From Cydia pomonella (taxonomy: Eukaryota; Arthropoda; Insecta; Lepidoptera; Tortricidae): 64,000 bases of DNA. Position numbers and translations under genes: made by a program. Where the stretch lies: positions 19,981,991 to 20,045,990 of the forward strand of contig NC_084718.1 in NCBI RefSeq assembly GCF_033807575.1. Direction: 5' to 3'. The notes below the pieces were generated by a model. It ran no database searches. It worked only from the letters and a program-made list of their open reading frames with translations, and was not told the DNA's origin. Shown here in pieces: positions 43,583 through 56,659 of this stretch; position 1 is the first letter of the stretch; each line of letters begins with the position of its first letter.

Positions 43583-46500
43583 TAAAGAAATGTAAATGTT
43601 ACAAAATTAGGAATGGTTGGGCCGTAGAGAACAATTCGATTTATATTACTTATCGTGGTCAGTGACAATTCCGTTCATCTACCTCACCGACTAAAATATT
43701 TATCCATGGTCACGATCACGATGTTGAAAATCTGCCTGTTTTAACAAACATGCCCAGATACACGTTCTAGTATTAATGAGTGAAGACGTCAGATAACAAA
43801 TTAGCACGTTTCAAGTGTTATTTATGTTACCTTAGGTCATGAGCTGTGCTCATTATATCGCTAACAACGTTTTAATAACCAATATAAATGAAACTGTAGA
43901 TCTGTAACAAGTTTATGTATTTGGAGATCAAGTAAATGCTGGTTTTGAAGAAGTGGTTGAGGAGAATGACATCTGGGCGTGTGCCATGTTAAATATAGAC
44001 GTTAACCTGCAGTGTTGAATTATGAACGTTGGTTCGAGTCCCGGAGTTTGTTGTATTGTGGTGGTTACGGTTTTTCGTGGTTTAAATTAAAAAAATACTA
44101 AATTGTACCGTTTGGGTCTGTTTAACTAAATCATTGACTGATAGAGAGTGCCTTTTGGCATTAACTCCGCTATAAGGTTTATACAAATAAGGATGATTTA
44201 AAATAAGTAACTTAAGACACAAACATAAAAACAAATCTAAACGTATTTGTTACAGTATCACATGAACTAAAACTAAAACTTCGCAAAACAAGCATTATAG
44301 CCATACTTACTTATAATGCAGTAAAATATGAAGTAAATAATGAGCATTGAATACTCTCGTTGATGTTTTTGCATTGTTATACACTATAAACCACCCGATA
44401 AAGATTTTCATGCCTAGGTAGTGCGGTTTCCTTTGTAATGTAAAAGGAAGTAATATAATAATTACCAACATAAAAGGGAATTAAAATGTGTTAGAAACAG
44501 ACTAAAAAGGTACTTACTGTCATACTGTGGTTATTCATAAAATTAATGCATCAAACATAAAAAGCCACATAATGTTATTTAAATTAACCATTAAAGACAT
44601 CTACCCCGAAATATAGTAATTAAATGGAACGAGCACGTAGTCATAATTCCAATGAGCTTTAAAACCGAAACTCCAACTTAATCCTAAAACTGAATAAATC
44701 TGCGTTAAGCCTAACTTAACTAGCTTAAATAATCGTTAGGTTAAGCTAAGTACCCATTAGAAAAGCCAGGAAATGGTCTTTTTGTTATCGCCTTCAAGTG
44801 CCAGATCACGTACACCAGCGAACAAAATTGTTCCTCTCATTTACCGAGTACTGACCCTTGAGGTACCCAATATAAAAAGAACTGTGTCTACGCCAATTCA
44901 CAGGTTTTCAGAGGCAGACTTAAACTGGTTATTTAAGATATGTATTAAAGCTACAGGAATAGAATAGCAGAATTGGGGCAAAGTTGTTTGTCCAGAGTTG
45001 CGATAATTCTGAAATGTTTGATGAGTCAAAGGCCTTTGTAGGGTTTACTTCGTTTTGGATATAAGAGATAGGCTTGGTGACAGAAGTTGTACGCTTCCTT
45101 TTAATTTTGTTTCTAACAAGTCTAAACTATGATGGAAAATAATCCAATTGTATTCTTCAAGCAAGCTTTTGCCGTTTGTAAGTAATCCTTAGGATATGCG
45201 GTTTGTATCTAGCATGCCTTAGGTTCTCAGGTACATATTTCTATACTGATTCTTTATTATATCTACGCCATCTGCGGTATATTCAAATATGTATTTGATA
45301 AGAGGTTTCTGCAGTAAAAAGGTAAAAGTATTTTATTCTGCTAAGTTTTAATAATAATGTTTTTGTATTAATTATATTCACATTCTTTCTCGTTGTGGAA
45401 ATACAATTAAATATTCTCTTTGTATCTTTCGGAAGATTATCTACGATGACAAAATAATCTACCTGTAAAACTCCCCCGAGATGTGAGACTCAAACCGAAC
45501 ATCGAACTGCAGTCGAAGATTCTCGAAAAGGGATCGAAACATGTCGAGCGTTTATTCGACTAAGTAATACGTAAGTAACCGGTTTAAAATAATTTTAATA
45601 GATATTTGAAGTAAATTGAAATTCGAAACCATATCAAAAGGTATAATATCATAACATTATCTTAATAGTGGGTGTACCCTGAGGGATGCACTTTAATCAG
45701 TTGACCAACCTCTGATAACAAGCTTTTAAGATTGCATTGTCTTCGTGTTATTTTCTGACCTTAAATGTTATCAGTTCTAGCGTGGGCGATTACTGTGCCT
45801 TCGGCAATCGAGGTTGATTAGGTAAGGTAACTTACTTGATATTGATAATATTTTTTTACTGAATGTTAAGGTATTACAGTGTTGGTATTATTTTGTAGAT
45901 TTGTCTGTCTACGGCATTTAAACTTCAATATAAAATTTCGCTTATAAAATTAAATTTGTAAGAAATACCAGCGATTTGTCCCTGATAGACTTAAAATTAA
46001 GACAAATGTTAAATTGGAATCGTGATTTCTTAGTAACTTCAGAGATCATTTTGGTATCGCCAGAGGCGTGGAAAGTATCGGGCTACAAGTTGATTATCCC
46101 ATTTACGAGTTCTAGCACTTCTAGAACAATTATATTTATCTGCATCTGTATAGCTGCAATTCTGTATTCTTTACTCAATATTTACAAACCCAAGTAATGT
46201 TTCCATTGTTCAAAAATAAAATCTTCACAGTTCTTCAGTAAAAACTTATTGACATGGCATTTTTTACAAATTGAATATTCAAACAAATTGAATCCTGAAC
46301 CGTAAAAACACATTCTGTACTTTCCTAATCAACGTATAAAATCATCTTTTGTGCTTACTATTTTTTACCCTCCCCTGCAACACACAAAAAACTGTAGACA
46401 AAGCCCGAGCCAAAATCTGCCTACGTGCCAACGTGCCGCTTGCCTCGGCCGATGAGTGAGAAGGATCTATTAGGTTCAGTGTGGGTGAGCAGGACAGATG

Positions 46501-47513
46501 AGGTGAAGGACCGAGTGGCGTGATGCAGGCCGATTGTTCCCGAGGCGATGCGAGGCGATATCAGCTGACTAGAATAACTACAACGTAACGTCCAACAAAT
46601 ATGTGTGGATGGAAATCGCAGTTATACTGGTGAGTTGTTCGTTCGACTCTGATAACGATAGGAATGCTGGCAGGTATATGCGTTATTAGGTAATAGCTAT
46701 GCGTATTGATTTGTTTAGATAGGTTTTGCCTTGGGCGTTATTACGAGTTGCGGTTTTTTTATGTTAGTTTTGTATGATCAAATCAAAACAAGTGCATTTC
46801 GGAAAAGTTTTAACACTGTTTTTATTACTAAAGTTTTTATTAAAAAAGAAAGCTAAGATTGAACAAGAATTTCGAGTTTTATGACATCTTTCTTTACTGT
46901 GGTAAAGTAGCCAATTAATTTAAAGGAAAAAAACTTCGTCCAAATTTAAGTTATCATTTTTTATAAGTGTATTTACTTTCTACATACAAATTGAAGTTTA
47001 TCATACAATATCTTACAACCATAACCAAGTATTAGTTTAAGTTTCGTAATTAATTTGTACTAAAACTTTAATAGCCACGTTTTGTACAATTCCTTATCTA
47101 CGCGTGGCATTTTTTCTAATGAGTTCACTAATTACTTCTGCCTTATCAGTATATTGCCTAATTTCCTTTACATTAAGCACATGTGCTTAATAAACGAGAG
47201 ATAATAAAAGAAAGATGATCTTTATCAATATCTTTACCATATTATTTCAGTTTTAGGAAAAAATTCTTTCTTGAAAAATTTACCGTCTTGCACAGTGTTG
47301 GTATATTTTTGATACTTAGTATTTTCTTAGTTACTGAAAGTTTAAAAAAAAATTCAAAACATACAATAGATTAAATAAAAATCTAGACTTAACTCTTCCA
47401 GTAGTTTTGTTGTTTCTTTTACAACAAGAATGTTTGACTACATATATTATACTATAATTAATTCCACGACGTTTAGTTGAAGATTAATTGGTCCAAAATA
47501 ATTTTAATAGATA
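43583..47513. other. Low-repeat AT-rich stretch
   Basis: A short LINE-tail scrap (cattgactgatagagagtgc) is at 44118-44170. A 73-codon + frame at 45976-46197 ends in a hydrophobic segment (IIFICICIAAILYSLL) but has no recognisable family. A GC-rich patch at 46390-46620 ends in ATG and a donor-like ctg/gtgagt (46630) and could be a first exon, but no partner was found. Confidence 0.35.
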
Positions 47514-48023
47514 TCAAACATATATGGTGCCTTTTTCCCATTGTCCTGCCCTATGTCTCCATCTCCAATAATCAGTTCTCCCAAGACAAAGTAAAAACGG
47601 CAACAAACTTTTCAATACAATACAAGGATACGAGATAACAAAGAACTTTCGCGTAGCGTCATCTCTTAAAATATCCTGATAATAATACATCCACGATTGC
47701 ATGTTCCTCCGCACGTAGGCATCGCGCTTCAGCCAAATTTCAACCCAAACGGAATGCCTTAAAATTCATAATGCACTGAGAGAGTGATAAAGAAATTTCT
47801 GACAAAGGTCCTGACACGCAAACTCTTTAGTAAATCAGAACCATGTTACCTTATATCTTCGGTAACGATCTTGTGGAATTGATATAGAGTTTATTTTAGC
47901 TTGATGGCGTGGTTTGTGGTTTTGTTGACCTTTTTTCAATACCAGGTTTTTTGGAATAGTTTTTAGTGAGTGCGGATTGTAGTTGAAATGTGGAGTCAAA
48001 GTCAAGACCTTTTTTAAAACGTT
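47514..48023 (-). pseudogene. Decayed reading frame, unknown protein
   Basis: One minus frame stays readable for 169 codons (48023 down to 47517) with only two internal stops (47835-47837 and 47766-47768), before the final TGA. In DNA this AT-rich about a dozen stops would be expected. The last 66 codons are fully open: SWMYYYQDILRDDATRKFF, then FLLCLGRTDYWRWRHRAG. I do not recognise it. It may be an old gene remnant of host, transposon or viral origin. Confidence 0.35.
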
Positions 48024-48914
48024 TTACAAATTGGTTTCTGTTATTGTTATATAAGCTCATTGTTTGCAGGTATAAATCTTATTAGTAAAGTTTATCATAC
48101 TAATACTTAGTAACAGTTTTAGCTTTATTTTAAAAAAGATAGGAAGTAAATAATTAAACATAATGATTTACCCCAAAGCTCTGCTGAATTGGATGTAGTT
48201 TAGCAAAAAGGAGCCATCCTATAAAATTTGTCATTTAATCAAATGACTGTTAAACTATAAAAATATTGACATTCCAAATTTAAACTATTTTTATGTTACT
48301 TGCATGCAAGAACTGTAATTTTATTATTTTTATTGTTAATTACGTGTTAGATATAAGTAGCAAATTGCTTTGCCCTATCCGGGTTCATGTACCATAGTAA
48401 TAAGTCCTAGACATAATGCATTGTACATGACTGCAATAAACAAATAAACTTTTCTATTTGGGGGGAAAAAATGACAGGTTTTTGTAGATTAGATCCTTTT
48501 CCTAATTACGTCCAATTTGTTAACATTCAGAAGATAATTTACCAAAAACGTTATTTTAACTTAGTAAAATCTCAATAAGAATTTAAATGAACAAGTCTGC
48601 GGTTCTTGACAAGTCCACAAATATAGGTTTATTAGTTAAACCGCAAACTGCCTTATCTATCGCAGCCTGTTATGTTAATGGGCTTTTGTCTACTAATTCA
48701 AGTAAATAGAACATTATATATTATATTATTGTGTTCATGTCGTGACATCATCCGCAAATGGGTTGATGATTAGCATAACTTGGTCATTTGTTATCTGGTA
48801 AAGGAGTTGATAGAAATATTGCTAACGAATGTGGCTCATTTAAATGCTGGGTTTGGTATTGTTGATAATTAATAGGTAAGAATATAATGGGGATTTAAAT
48901 GTAAATATGTAAAA

Positions 48915-49160
48915 TAACTGACGATCAGTATGGCCTAGTGGGTAGTACTAGTACTGCCTAATGCAGCTAATAGTCCTAGGCTCGAGTAAGGGCATTCATT
49001 TGTGTGATGAACATAGATATTTGTTTCAGAGTCATGGGTGTTTTCTATGTATATACGAATGCATTTATCTATATACGTATGTATATCGTGGCCTAGTACC
49101 CATAGTACAAGCTTTACTTAGTTTGGGGCTAGGTCGAGCTGTATTAGATTGTCCCCAAAA
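48915..49160 (+). repeat. Divergent SINE copy
   Basis: Same head and body, but the 3' end reads tggggctaggtcgagctgta, then gattgtcccc, a different subfamily tail. Confidence 0.75.
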
Positions 49161-49997
49161 AAGACCGAGTCGACTCGAAATATATTTGGAGTAATGAAAA
49201 TAACAAATTTAGCACGACGTTAAAATAACAAAAACATACACCTTAAAAAGGTAAAAAAGAACACCGAGAAAATGGTAATTTATGATAATTTATGCGAGTT
49301 GCAAATATTAGTAGATAAAGTTTAAATAGGGAGGAAAACAGAAAACAATACACTAGGTATATTTGATTCATTATCGCCAATTCGCAAAATCGTACTAAAT
49401 CTAACGAACGGAAAATGTTGTTTTCATACTTCTCCAGCGATATCTATTATCGCATAATATGATTATCGTGCCCAGAATATTTAGACCTTTAAAATTATAG
49501 AGTACAATTGTGAAGAGAGATAAAGTAATTTTGGTCGTTCCGCCAAATGTCATTATGTGAAAAATAAGAATCAAGGTCGAAGCCAGTAAACAATGGCGGG
49601 TTCGAATGTGTCACGTAGGTATTGGAAAACAGTGTTTCCTGATGATAACGGTAGGAATATTTTCAATAAATTGTGTATCAGAGGATTTGTGCTATATCGA
49701 CGGATTACGAATGTCGATTGAGTCAGTAGTTGGACTTAACTTGTTCATCGATTTTTTTTCTTTTATAAAATATATCTTTATCTAAAGCTCCTAAAACGCT
49801 TAAATCTCAAAAACATATATAATACCTTTAGTCCTTCTTTACTAGCGTTAGTTTTACTGCAAACGTACTCTTTAATATTTTCTTTATATCCACAACCATA
49901 CATATGTTATGTGAACCTCTTTAGTAATTTAATCTCTTGTATTTTTTTTGTAAAGCTCCCAAAACTCTAAAATGTCTATTTGTAAGCGTCCGGTCCT

Positions 49998-50342
49998 CTA
50001 TATTTTTTTAATTTCATCCACGTCCATAACCATACCTACATATCTCAGTGGTGTTAATCCAACTTGGCGTGGATGTCTGCAGAAAATGGCCTCACATTTA
50101 CTGCAAAACCTGCTACGTCAGCCACCTGAGGGTTCCCAAATGATACTCTTGGCCAGTTTTCCCCAATTGGCTAGGGAGGTATGATTCGTTATAATGGAAC
50201 GAATTTCTTTCGTGTATTTGCAGAATATATAGTTTTCTCAGACTGAGACAAAATAAAGAGGTAATCTTAAATCAAGGAGAATAATGGAAACGATACATTT
50301 AAAGTGGCAGTTTAACAAATGTAATGTAGCAATTGGATTCGT
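49998..50342 (-). pseudogene. Decayed reading frame with Cys-rich end, unknown
   Basis: A minus frame of 114 codons has two internal TGA stops (50238-50240, 50118-50120). Readable parts include ENYIFCKYTKEIRSIITNHT, SLANWGKLAKSIIWEPSGG, and RSRFCSKCEAIFCRHPRQVG before YVGMVMDVDEIKKI. The C..C....C.H spacing hints at a zinc knuckle. The GC content is raised at 50049-50178. The + strand also shows exon-like splice sites there (atctcag/ and GAG/gtatga), so the coding strand is not proven. Confidence 0.35.
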
Positions 50343-50639
50343 TTAAAAATACTTTTGAAACAACAATTACGAGTGGCCACGTAAAAAAGAAATTTATTGC
50401 ATCAGTCTCTTAAACCACTTTAATGTCTGATATCGGTGGCCATTATTATAGATTATTTGCTTAGAATTATGGGCATAAACATGTTTATGTCCCTTTATCG
50501 AGGCTTTTTGAAGGTGAAGTGAATTTATTGTAAACATGTTAATTATTCATGAATTACGTGACTAGAAACACATATAGGTCTTCTTAACTTTTCAGAGAAG
50601 CTTGTTGTTTACAGGTTTTACTTGAACGACGATTCTAAA

Positions 50640-50882
50640 AATGTATTAAAGATTGATGGTATTAATTATGTCAAGATTTTTTACGATGAACTGTCGTAAG
50701 GTCATCAAAAACGATGTGATTTCAAGATCTGAAGACCGAAAGAAATTTGGCATAAACATAGAGATCTCATGCCAGAAGCAGACAGATATCAACCTGATAA
50801 CTAAAACTCGACGCGTGAGCTTCTGAAACACGAATCGCACGATACTGCACATACAGCTGATACAAACCAATATCGATCATAA
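50640..50882 (+). other. Ambiguous readable frames on both strands
   Basis: A 74-codon open minus frame (50646-50870) faces a + frame with three stops that reads more protein-like (RPKEIWHKHRDLMPEADRYQ). No family identified. Confidence 0.2.
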
Positions 50883-52364
50883 ATCTAAGGTATTAAAGAC
50901 GATGTACGCTGTAAATGTAAGTTGTTGCTGTTTGTAAATGTCACTGTGCAAAAACAAAAGAACATCGTGACTCAGCGCTGCGCTAGCAAATTTAGACTCA
51001 ATATACTAGTCTCACAGTGTATTTTTCAATGGATGGTGTAGTTACTTACTTCGTTTAGCATTTGATGGTGTGATATCGTGTGTTATAATATATGAACGCT
51101 TACGCAAGGGCTATATATAGCAGGCGACAGCAAGTCTGCCTGGCCCGCGCGATCCGAGACCTATTGTTACTGCACAAAGGAGTAGGTATTTAGCTAAACA
51201 AGACTTGTCAAGGTAACTGAAATGACTACTTAAGTAGGGAAAATTTCAGGTAGGTACTGTTGTTTAGAAACACAATATATATTATGAATTTGTTGGTTAA
51301 TGTTTATATTTTGGATCAAAATACTAGAGAAGGAACTTTTTACTCAAGGAAAACAAAACACAGTAATGAAGATGAATTACTTAGGTTCTCCTAGAAGTTT
51401 ATACTATTTTTAATGCCAATAGACTAGAAACCGAACAGTAGTTTGATTGGAAAAACAAATCTTAAGAACCGTCATCTTCGATAAAATGACTGATAATATA
51501 TGTTAACAATTTGACTGTGTTTACACAGTTTCACTATCAGACACTTATTGGTATCATAACAAGATAAAATAAGCTAGTCAAAATTTTCTTTGTAATTTTT
51601 CTTTCGTTGCCTCGCAGTCCAAAATCTCTTCCGATTTGTACTGAAAATAGTAGAGGTTTGTTCATGTGTTTTCTCTCTGGAATGATTTTTAACCGACTTC
51701 GGAAAAGAGGAGGTTATTAATTCAACCGTATTTTCTTGGATGCTTGTTACCTCGGAACTCCATCATTTCTGAACCGATATGGAAAATAATTTTTGGTACA
51801 CGATGTTTTGTTGTTTTAAGCTCAGATTCACCGGTCTATTTTAATACAAAATTTTTAAGTAATAACAAAGGTGTTTCTTGCTTTAAACCTTCATATTTTA
51901 AAAGAAAAGCATAGTTATCTAACAGTATTCGTGATGCACCTTCCACCCTGCTATCTATCATTAGCTCAGCTCAGACTGAGGTCACCGAGTTCAAACATAC
52001 CCATTACTTTTACGTTGCAATTTAATTCTAAAACTTACAACTATTTAATGTGCCAGTTCTGGCAGTTCTTTCAGTTTATACCTCTATTTTTTAAGTCCAA
52101 ACTAATAATTATGTACTTTATGACATGAAACATATTAATCACACTTTGATTTTATTTTTAAACGGGACATCTCGTAATTCAACGTTTTCTACTACCTACT
52201 TTCTGCTCAATTGTGACTCAAATACTTTCAAATCTGCATCCTGTTTTGTGCAGTAGGTATCAAGTAGATAGTAGCAAGTAAAGTAACAAATTATCACAAC
52301 ATATCGATATTCCTACGGCAATAAATATGTATTGCTATATTGATCGCATCTTCTTTGGTCATTT
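50883..52364. other. No feature recognised
   Basis: AT-rich. The 85-codon + frame at 51871-52128 shows no motif. Confidence 0.35.
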
Positions 52365-52440
52365 CTTGAAGGCTGGCAACGCAACGCCTCTTGTGTTCCA
52401 AGTGTCCATTGGCGACGGCAATTATCATTAGGCCATTATT
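52365..52440 (+). repeat. Jockey-like LINE 3' scrap
   Basis: ttcttgaaggctggcaacgc, cctcttgtgttccaagtgtc, cattggcgacggcaatta: same 3' end as 24900-25160. Confidence 0.5.
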
Positions 52441-52699
52441 ATTTATTAAAAATAGAAATCACCAAGAAATTAAAATCATAACATAATGTATGTATTATTA
52501 TTTATATTCCGTCTATAATCACCTACGTGATGACTTTTCCTATATTTTAGCGCCGTCTCCGGAAAGACCGGATCACCTCAGGTCAGGTCATGTATACAAT
52601 GAAGCAATTGCACCGTCAGATTTCCCTTATCACTTATGATACAGGGAAATAATAATGACACATGACTGAATAACTTAATGACATGAACAATGGTGTTAT

Positions 52700-53290
52700 T
52701 CAATGCTTCCTTAGAACTGAAACTTTCCGTTTTCCTTTGTGCAGGTAGAAGTATTTTCCTGGTTGCAAAAACCTTATTAAAAACTGGTCTATTGATGGCA
52801 AAATAGAAATTTGCTCTGCTAAGTTAGACCTGAAGACGTCAGATTTCTATAAAATTTGGTGGATAGATAAAGTTCCCTATTCTATACAATATAAGGACAA
52901 TTTCTCATCATGTTCTAAAAAAAATATAGTAGTTTCGTGAACCAAAGCAAAGTTTTCGGCAAAGGTTTTGATTTCGTATTTATTTCGCCCAGAATGAGAC
53001 AGCCAAACCAGCCAAATTTTATCCAAAGCTAACGAAAATAAAATCGACAACAAAATAAAAACCAGCCCTAAAGTAAAACAAGTTTTAATATTTGTATATA
53101 GTCTACTAAAAATTAGCTTTGTATAAAACCAAACTATTGCAACAAATGTAAAAACGAACACTAAGTAGTAATTCCTTTCGAATATACATGCACTAAATGA
53201 GTAAGTAATTTGATGCCAAGAAGGTCGATCCGCTCTGATTACCCCACCTGGTGTTATTGCATGTATTGTGGTCTTTATTGTTAGGTATAC
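52700..53290 (-). pseudogene. Decayed membrane-protein-like frame, unknown
   Basis: One minus frame runs 196 codons from 53290 to 52703 with two internal stops (52877-52879, 52847-52849), then TGA at 52700. Two adjacent hydrophobic segments are visible (LVFVFTFVAIVWFY and FTLGLVFILLSILFSLAL), followed by a polar region ending FLIRFLQPGKYFYLHKGKR. Family not recognised. This is the longest low-stop frame outside the annotated genes and LINE. Confidence 0.4.
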
Positions 53291-53654
53291 CTACTTATAT
53301 TAGTGTCTTCCTGACACTGCTTATGATTCTCGTTATAAATATAAATCTAGCAGTGCATTTTCGCAGTCATGTGACTTCAAATTGGGTTGGAGAAATAAAT
53401 ATTGAATGGTGTACTAAGTGTAAATTGTTAATAGGAAAATTAATTTAAATATCTAAGTCGCTCCTACGACTGAGAATATCTATTAACAATTTGTAATTCA
53501 TCAAACCGTGTAGGATGTGGGCCGTGCCAACATGCCAACAATTATACATACATACATACATGTAACATGTAAGTAGGAATTATATTTCGCTCATAATTCA
53601 GATTTATTTTTCTCACTGCACCCAGGCACCCACCTTGACGCATTTTTGTTCCGC

Positions 53655-53745
53655 CGTATGTTTGACTGGTATACAATGCCTTGAAGCATTAAGTTCGCCT
53701 TGCACTTGTTCTTCTTTTATATGCGATAAAGTTTAAAATAATACT
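53655..53745 (+). repeat. LINE 3' end (gcattaagttcgcc type)
   Basis: gtttgactggtatacaatgc, cttgaagcattaagttcgcc, gcgataaagtttaaaataat. Confidence 0.55.
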
Positions 53746-53890
53746 AAAACATGCTCTCGAAATATAGGTATGTATAACCTTCCTTCAGCAGTCGAGCCAC
53801 AATGAGACGAAATCCTTAAGAAAAGACGAAAAAAAACAGAATTTATTTCAAAATTCACTTCCATTTTGACCTTGATCTTGACTGTAACAG

Positions 53891-54100
53891 TTAAACGTAA
53901 TTAGCAACAGTCGTTATTTTCTTCACATCCATGTGGGTGTGGCCTTGCCCACTGACTTCTGCTGATTCTACCCTTGAAACTGAGTCATAGCCGTCAACCA
54001 GTCTGACCAGAACACCAACTTCACCTTTCAATTGCTCAACTCCTGAAGCCATATCATTATTAACACTAAAGGTTTTATCTTTCTCAAGCTTTGCATGTTC
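53891..54100 (-). other. Possible small last exon, unknown
   Basis: An open minus frame of 69 codons ends at TAA 53891-53893, with AATAAA about 45 bp later (53842-53847). It has acceptor-like sites (aaaacctttag, atggcttcag). Parts: GVEQLKGEVGVLVRLVDGYD and GQGHTHMDVKKITTVANYV. GC is raised over the frame. No family recognised. Confidence 0.3.
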
Positions 54101-54169
54101 TTAAGCCATTTTAGTCTTGAGCAATTTCGTCGAGCTATATGCGTGCGAAACGAAAGTGTATCAAGGCAG

Positions 54170-54475
54170 TCAATTGATGATTAAATATAAACTCAAAAGC
54201 GTAATACTTATGATTGAAAATTGAATGCCGCAAAACGTGATTTGAGACTATTTGAGTGGAATAAACGTTGTATGTAGCAGTCGTCTCTAGATTTTTCGAT
54301 CGGTAAAGTTATGTTTGTCGGACATTGCATAGCTACAGCTATAATTGCATGGATGGATTGCATCAGCCTGCAATTGCGGTTTCCATGTGATGAATGGAAG
54401 TGGAATATTTTGTGTAAGGAAAATCTGATATGTTTTCTGTTGACCTTCTGTTAGAGGTGCACTAGTTTTCCATGT
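54170..54475 (-). pseudogene. Decayed reading frame, unknown
   Basis: About 100 codons in one minus frame with two internal stops (54287-54289, 54248-54250), reading EGQQKTYQIFLTQNIPLPF, ITWKPQLQADAIHPCNYSC and a hydrophobic end IISITLLSLYLIIN. It runs into a MITE at 54476, so its upstream part is lost or displaced. Confidence 0.3.
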
Positions 54476-54600
54476 ACAGTTGCCATCAGATATATCGGAG
54501 CGGCCGAAGTGCTCAAAAATATCGAAACACGTGTTAGATAATAAAATAATAATTTAAACATCTAACGCCTTAACAATACACGGTGTTTGACGAGGAACCC
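54476..54600. mobile_element. Half of a foldback MITE
   Basis: acagttgccatcagatatat, cggagcggccgaagtgctca, then taacgccttaacaata. This arm is familiar from a palindromic lepidopteran MITE; the opposite arm is missing. Confidence 0.5.
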
Positions 54601-55408
54601 AAAAGATTTTAATTGTGTTCCTGATTATATTTAAAGGGTAAAATGTCCTATAATCTTTCCTGGAATTCGCCAAGTTTTATTGTTGCTTTGTGCTAAACGC
54701 CTTTTTGATGGTGCTACTATGGGATGTAGTCTGAATATCCTCATTGATAGATGTAAAAAAGTGACAAAATAACACCTTGCAAAAACTAGGTCTTACGCTT
54801 ACTGTGGTTGATATACAACAAACTGTGTCAAAATATTTTCAATAATGTTAATATCCAGAGAGGAAAATGAGGACTACGTTTGTATGAAAGGCGATTTCGC
54901 ACGGCTCCTCCATTTTCATTCAAATCACGACTTTATTTTTGATATGATTTTCGTTTTAGCTCAAGAAAAGCCTCAATAACTTGAAGTGTATAAAGTACAG
55001 AAAAAATCAGCTATAATATTAATAATGAAGAACGTTTCAAGAGACAGTTCATTTTATTTGACCAAATAATTTATTCAAATGAAGGATCTTTTACATCGTG
55101 CTAATAAATTGACCCTTGACATGAAGAAGCTCTTAATTTGGTACCGTAATGTCATTCCCCTCGCGACAATTCAAAGGCAAGCAAAATTAGAACAGAAATC
55201 AGCAAATAACATAGATACACTCCCTCATTATAATTTTAAGTTTCTTATGAGACCTCTTTGTTAACTTAAAGCAATTGAAGTATACTTAATTTCCAATGGG
55301 TAAGATAATTTATCTTGATTGTGGCTTGAAGTTACCAAATTGTCTATGAGAGTTTAACGAAGTAGAAAATTATCGTTTACACTCGTCAGTGATGGCTTAA
55401 TTTTTTCC

Positions 55409-55651
55409 TCAATCATATAGTATTCCATCAGGATCACACAAGGCATGATTGTAAGGGCCTATAGTTTTCCCATCAAACAGACCGTCCCCTTCCTCACAAA
55501 CCGTGAAATCCACAGTTTTCCCACGAAGTAAACATAAAGAATATCCAATTATAACGGATATTTGCAAAAGTAAGAACGAGGAAAATTCTTTACCGGGCCA
55601 AACAGAATTAAATGCATACAAATTGACTGTAGATTGCAGCAAAAAGTGCAC
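55409..55651 (-). other. 80-codon frame with hydrophobic start, unknown
   Basis: Near its middle, FSSFLLLQISVIIGYSLCLL could be a signal anchor; then FTVCEEGDGLFDGKTIG and HALCDPDGILYD. No family recognised and no splice partners identified. Confidence 0.25.
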
Positions 55652-55654
55652 TAG

Positions 55655-56058
55655 TCGCTGTCCAGTTTAATGACGTGCGGTGGCGTGATGTCGGCTCTAA
55701 TGCACCACTTAGCCGCTAACAGCGTAAATAACATGCTCGATGAATTACTTGATCTAGCTGTTAATGACTCATCCATTGCTGCTGACACAGAACAGTCTAT
55801 TCTTGCTGTTAGTTTAAATGCCGCAATCGAAAGGATCAAATTATAATTGGAAAAATCACAATCAGCGTTATACATGGCTACTTGAATGTTAAAGTAGATT
55901 TAGATGAGGAAAAACTAGCAGCAATGGATGTCGAAAAAAATGGAAATATCGCTATTGCATATGGCGGTAATGATATGAGTAGAAGCGATACACCGTGCCT
56001 CGAAACACGTAGGCAAGTGGAACTAGATTTCCGAGCGATAGAAAAAAATATGGAATAA
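55655..56058 (+). pseudogene. Decayed coding stretch in two frames
   Basis: Frame 1 is open 55655-55846 (ANSVNNMLDELLDLAVNDS), and an overlapping second frame is open 55837-56058 (DEEKLAAMDVEKNGNIAIAY). Together they suggest one protein with a frameshift. Open minus frames of 74 and 87 codons cover the same DNA, so the strand is uncertain. Confidence 0.25.
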
Positions 56059-56060
56059 AT

Positions 56061-56659
56061 TGGTTGATGCGTGACTGGCATTGATTTGCGAATGTATCGA
56101 TAACTTTGAAGAACTGTTGCCAAGAGCACTGAGAGATACAAATCTGTTTCTGCTTCAAGTAACTATATAATCTTTTCTACCGTAAAACATTGCTGCTTTA
56201 TATGTATCAGCAATTATTCGGTATTGCACTAATGTGCTTTTAATTTCTGGTCTTGCATCGATTATTACAAGAATCATGTTTCTTTTTGTTGCTAGGAAAA
56301 TAAAATACTTAATTACTGAAAATAGGTATTTATTTTAAAATTGCTTAGAAATAATGTACAACAGTTTTCTTGAGTGGGTACTTTACTCGTCGCTCAAATC
56401 AAATGCTCTTGTCATAAATTATTTCTCCACTTAACAGCAATTTAATAAATGTTTCTGTTTTAAAGGGCAATTAAATTAAGCTTAATTTAGAATCGTTTTA
56501 AATGTTATTTTTTGTTATAAATGTAACAGGAAAATAATAACCAACCTCTGGCTAAGCGGTAAATAATATAAAATTTCGCTTTTAAACTAATTCGATTAAG
56601 AATTGTAATGTTTTTTTAATAAATGGAAAAGTGAATTAAATAGCCACCAGCTAAGCCAA
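56061..56659. other. No feature recognised
   Basis: AT-rich, non-coding by inspection. Confidence 0.4.
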
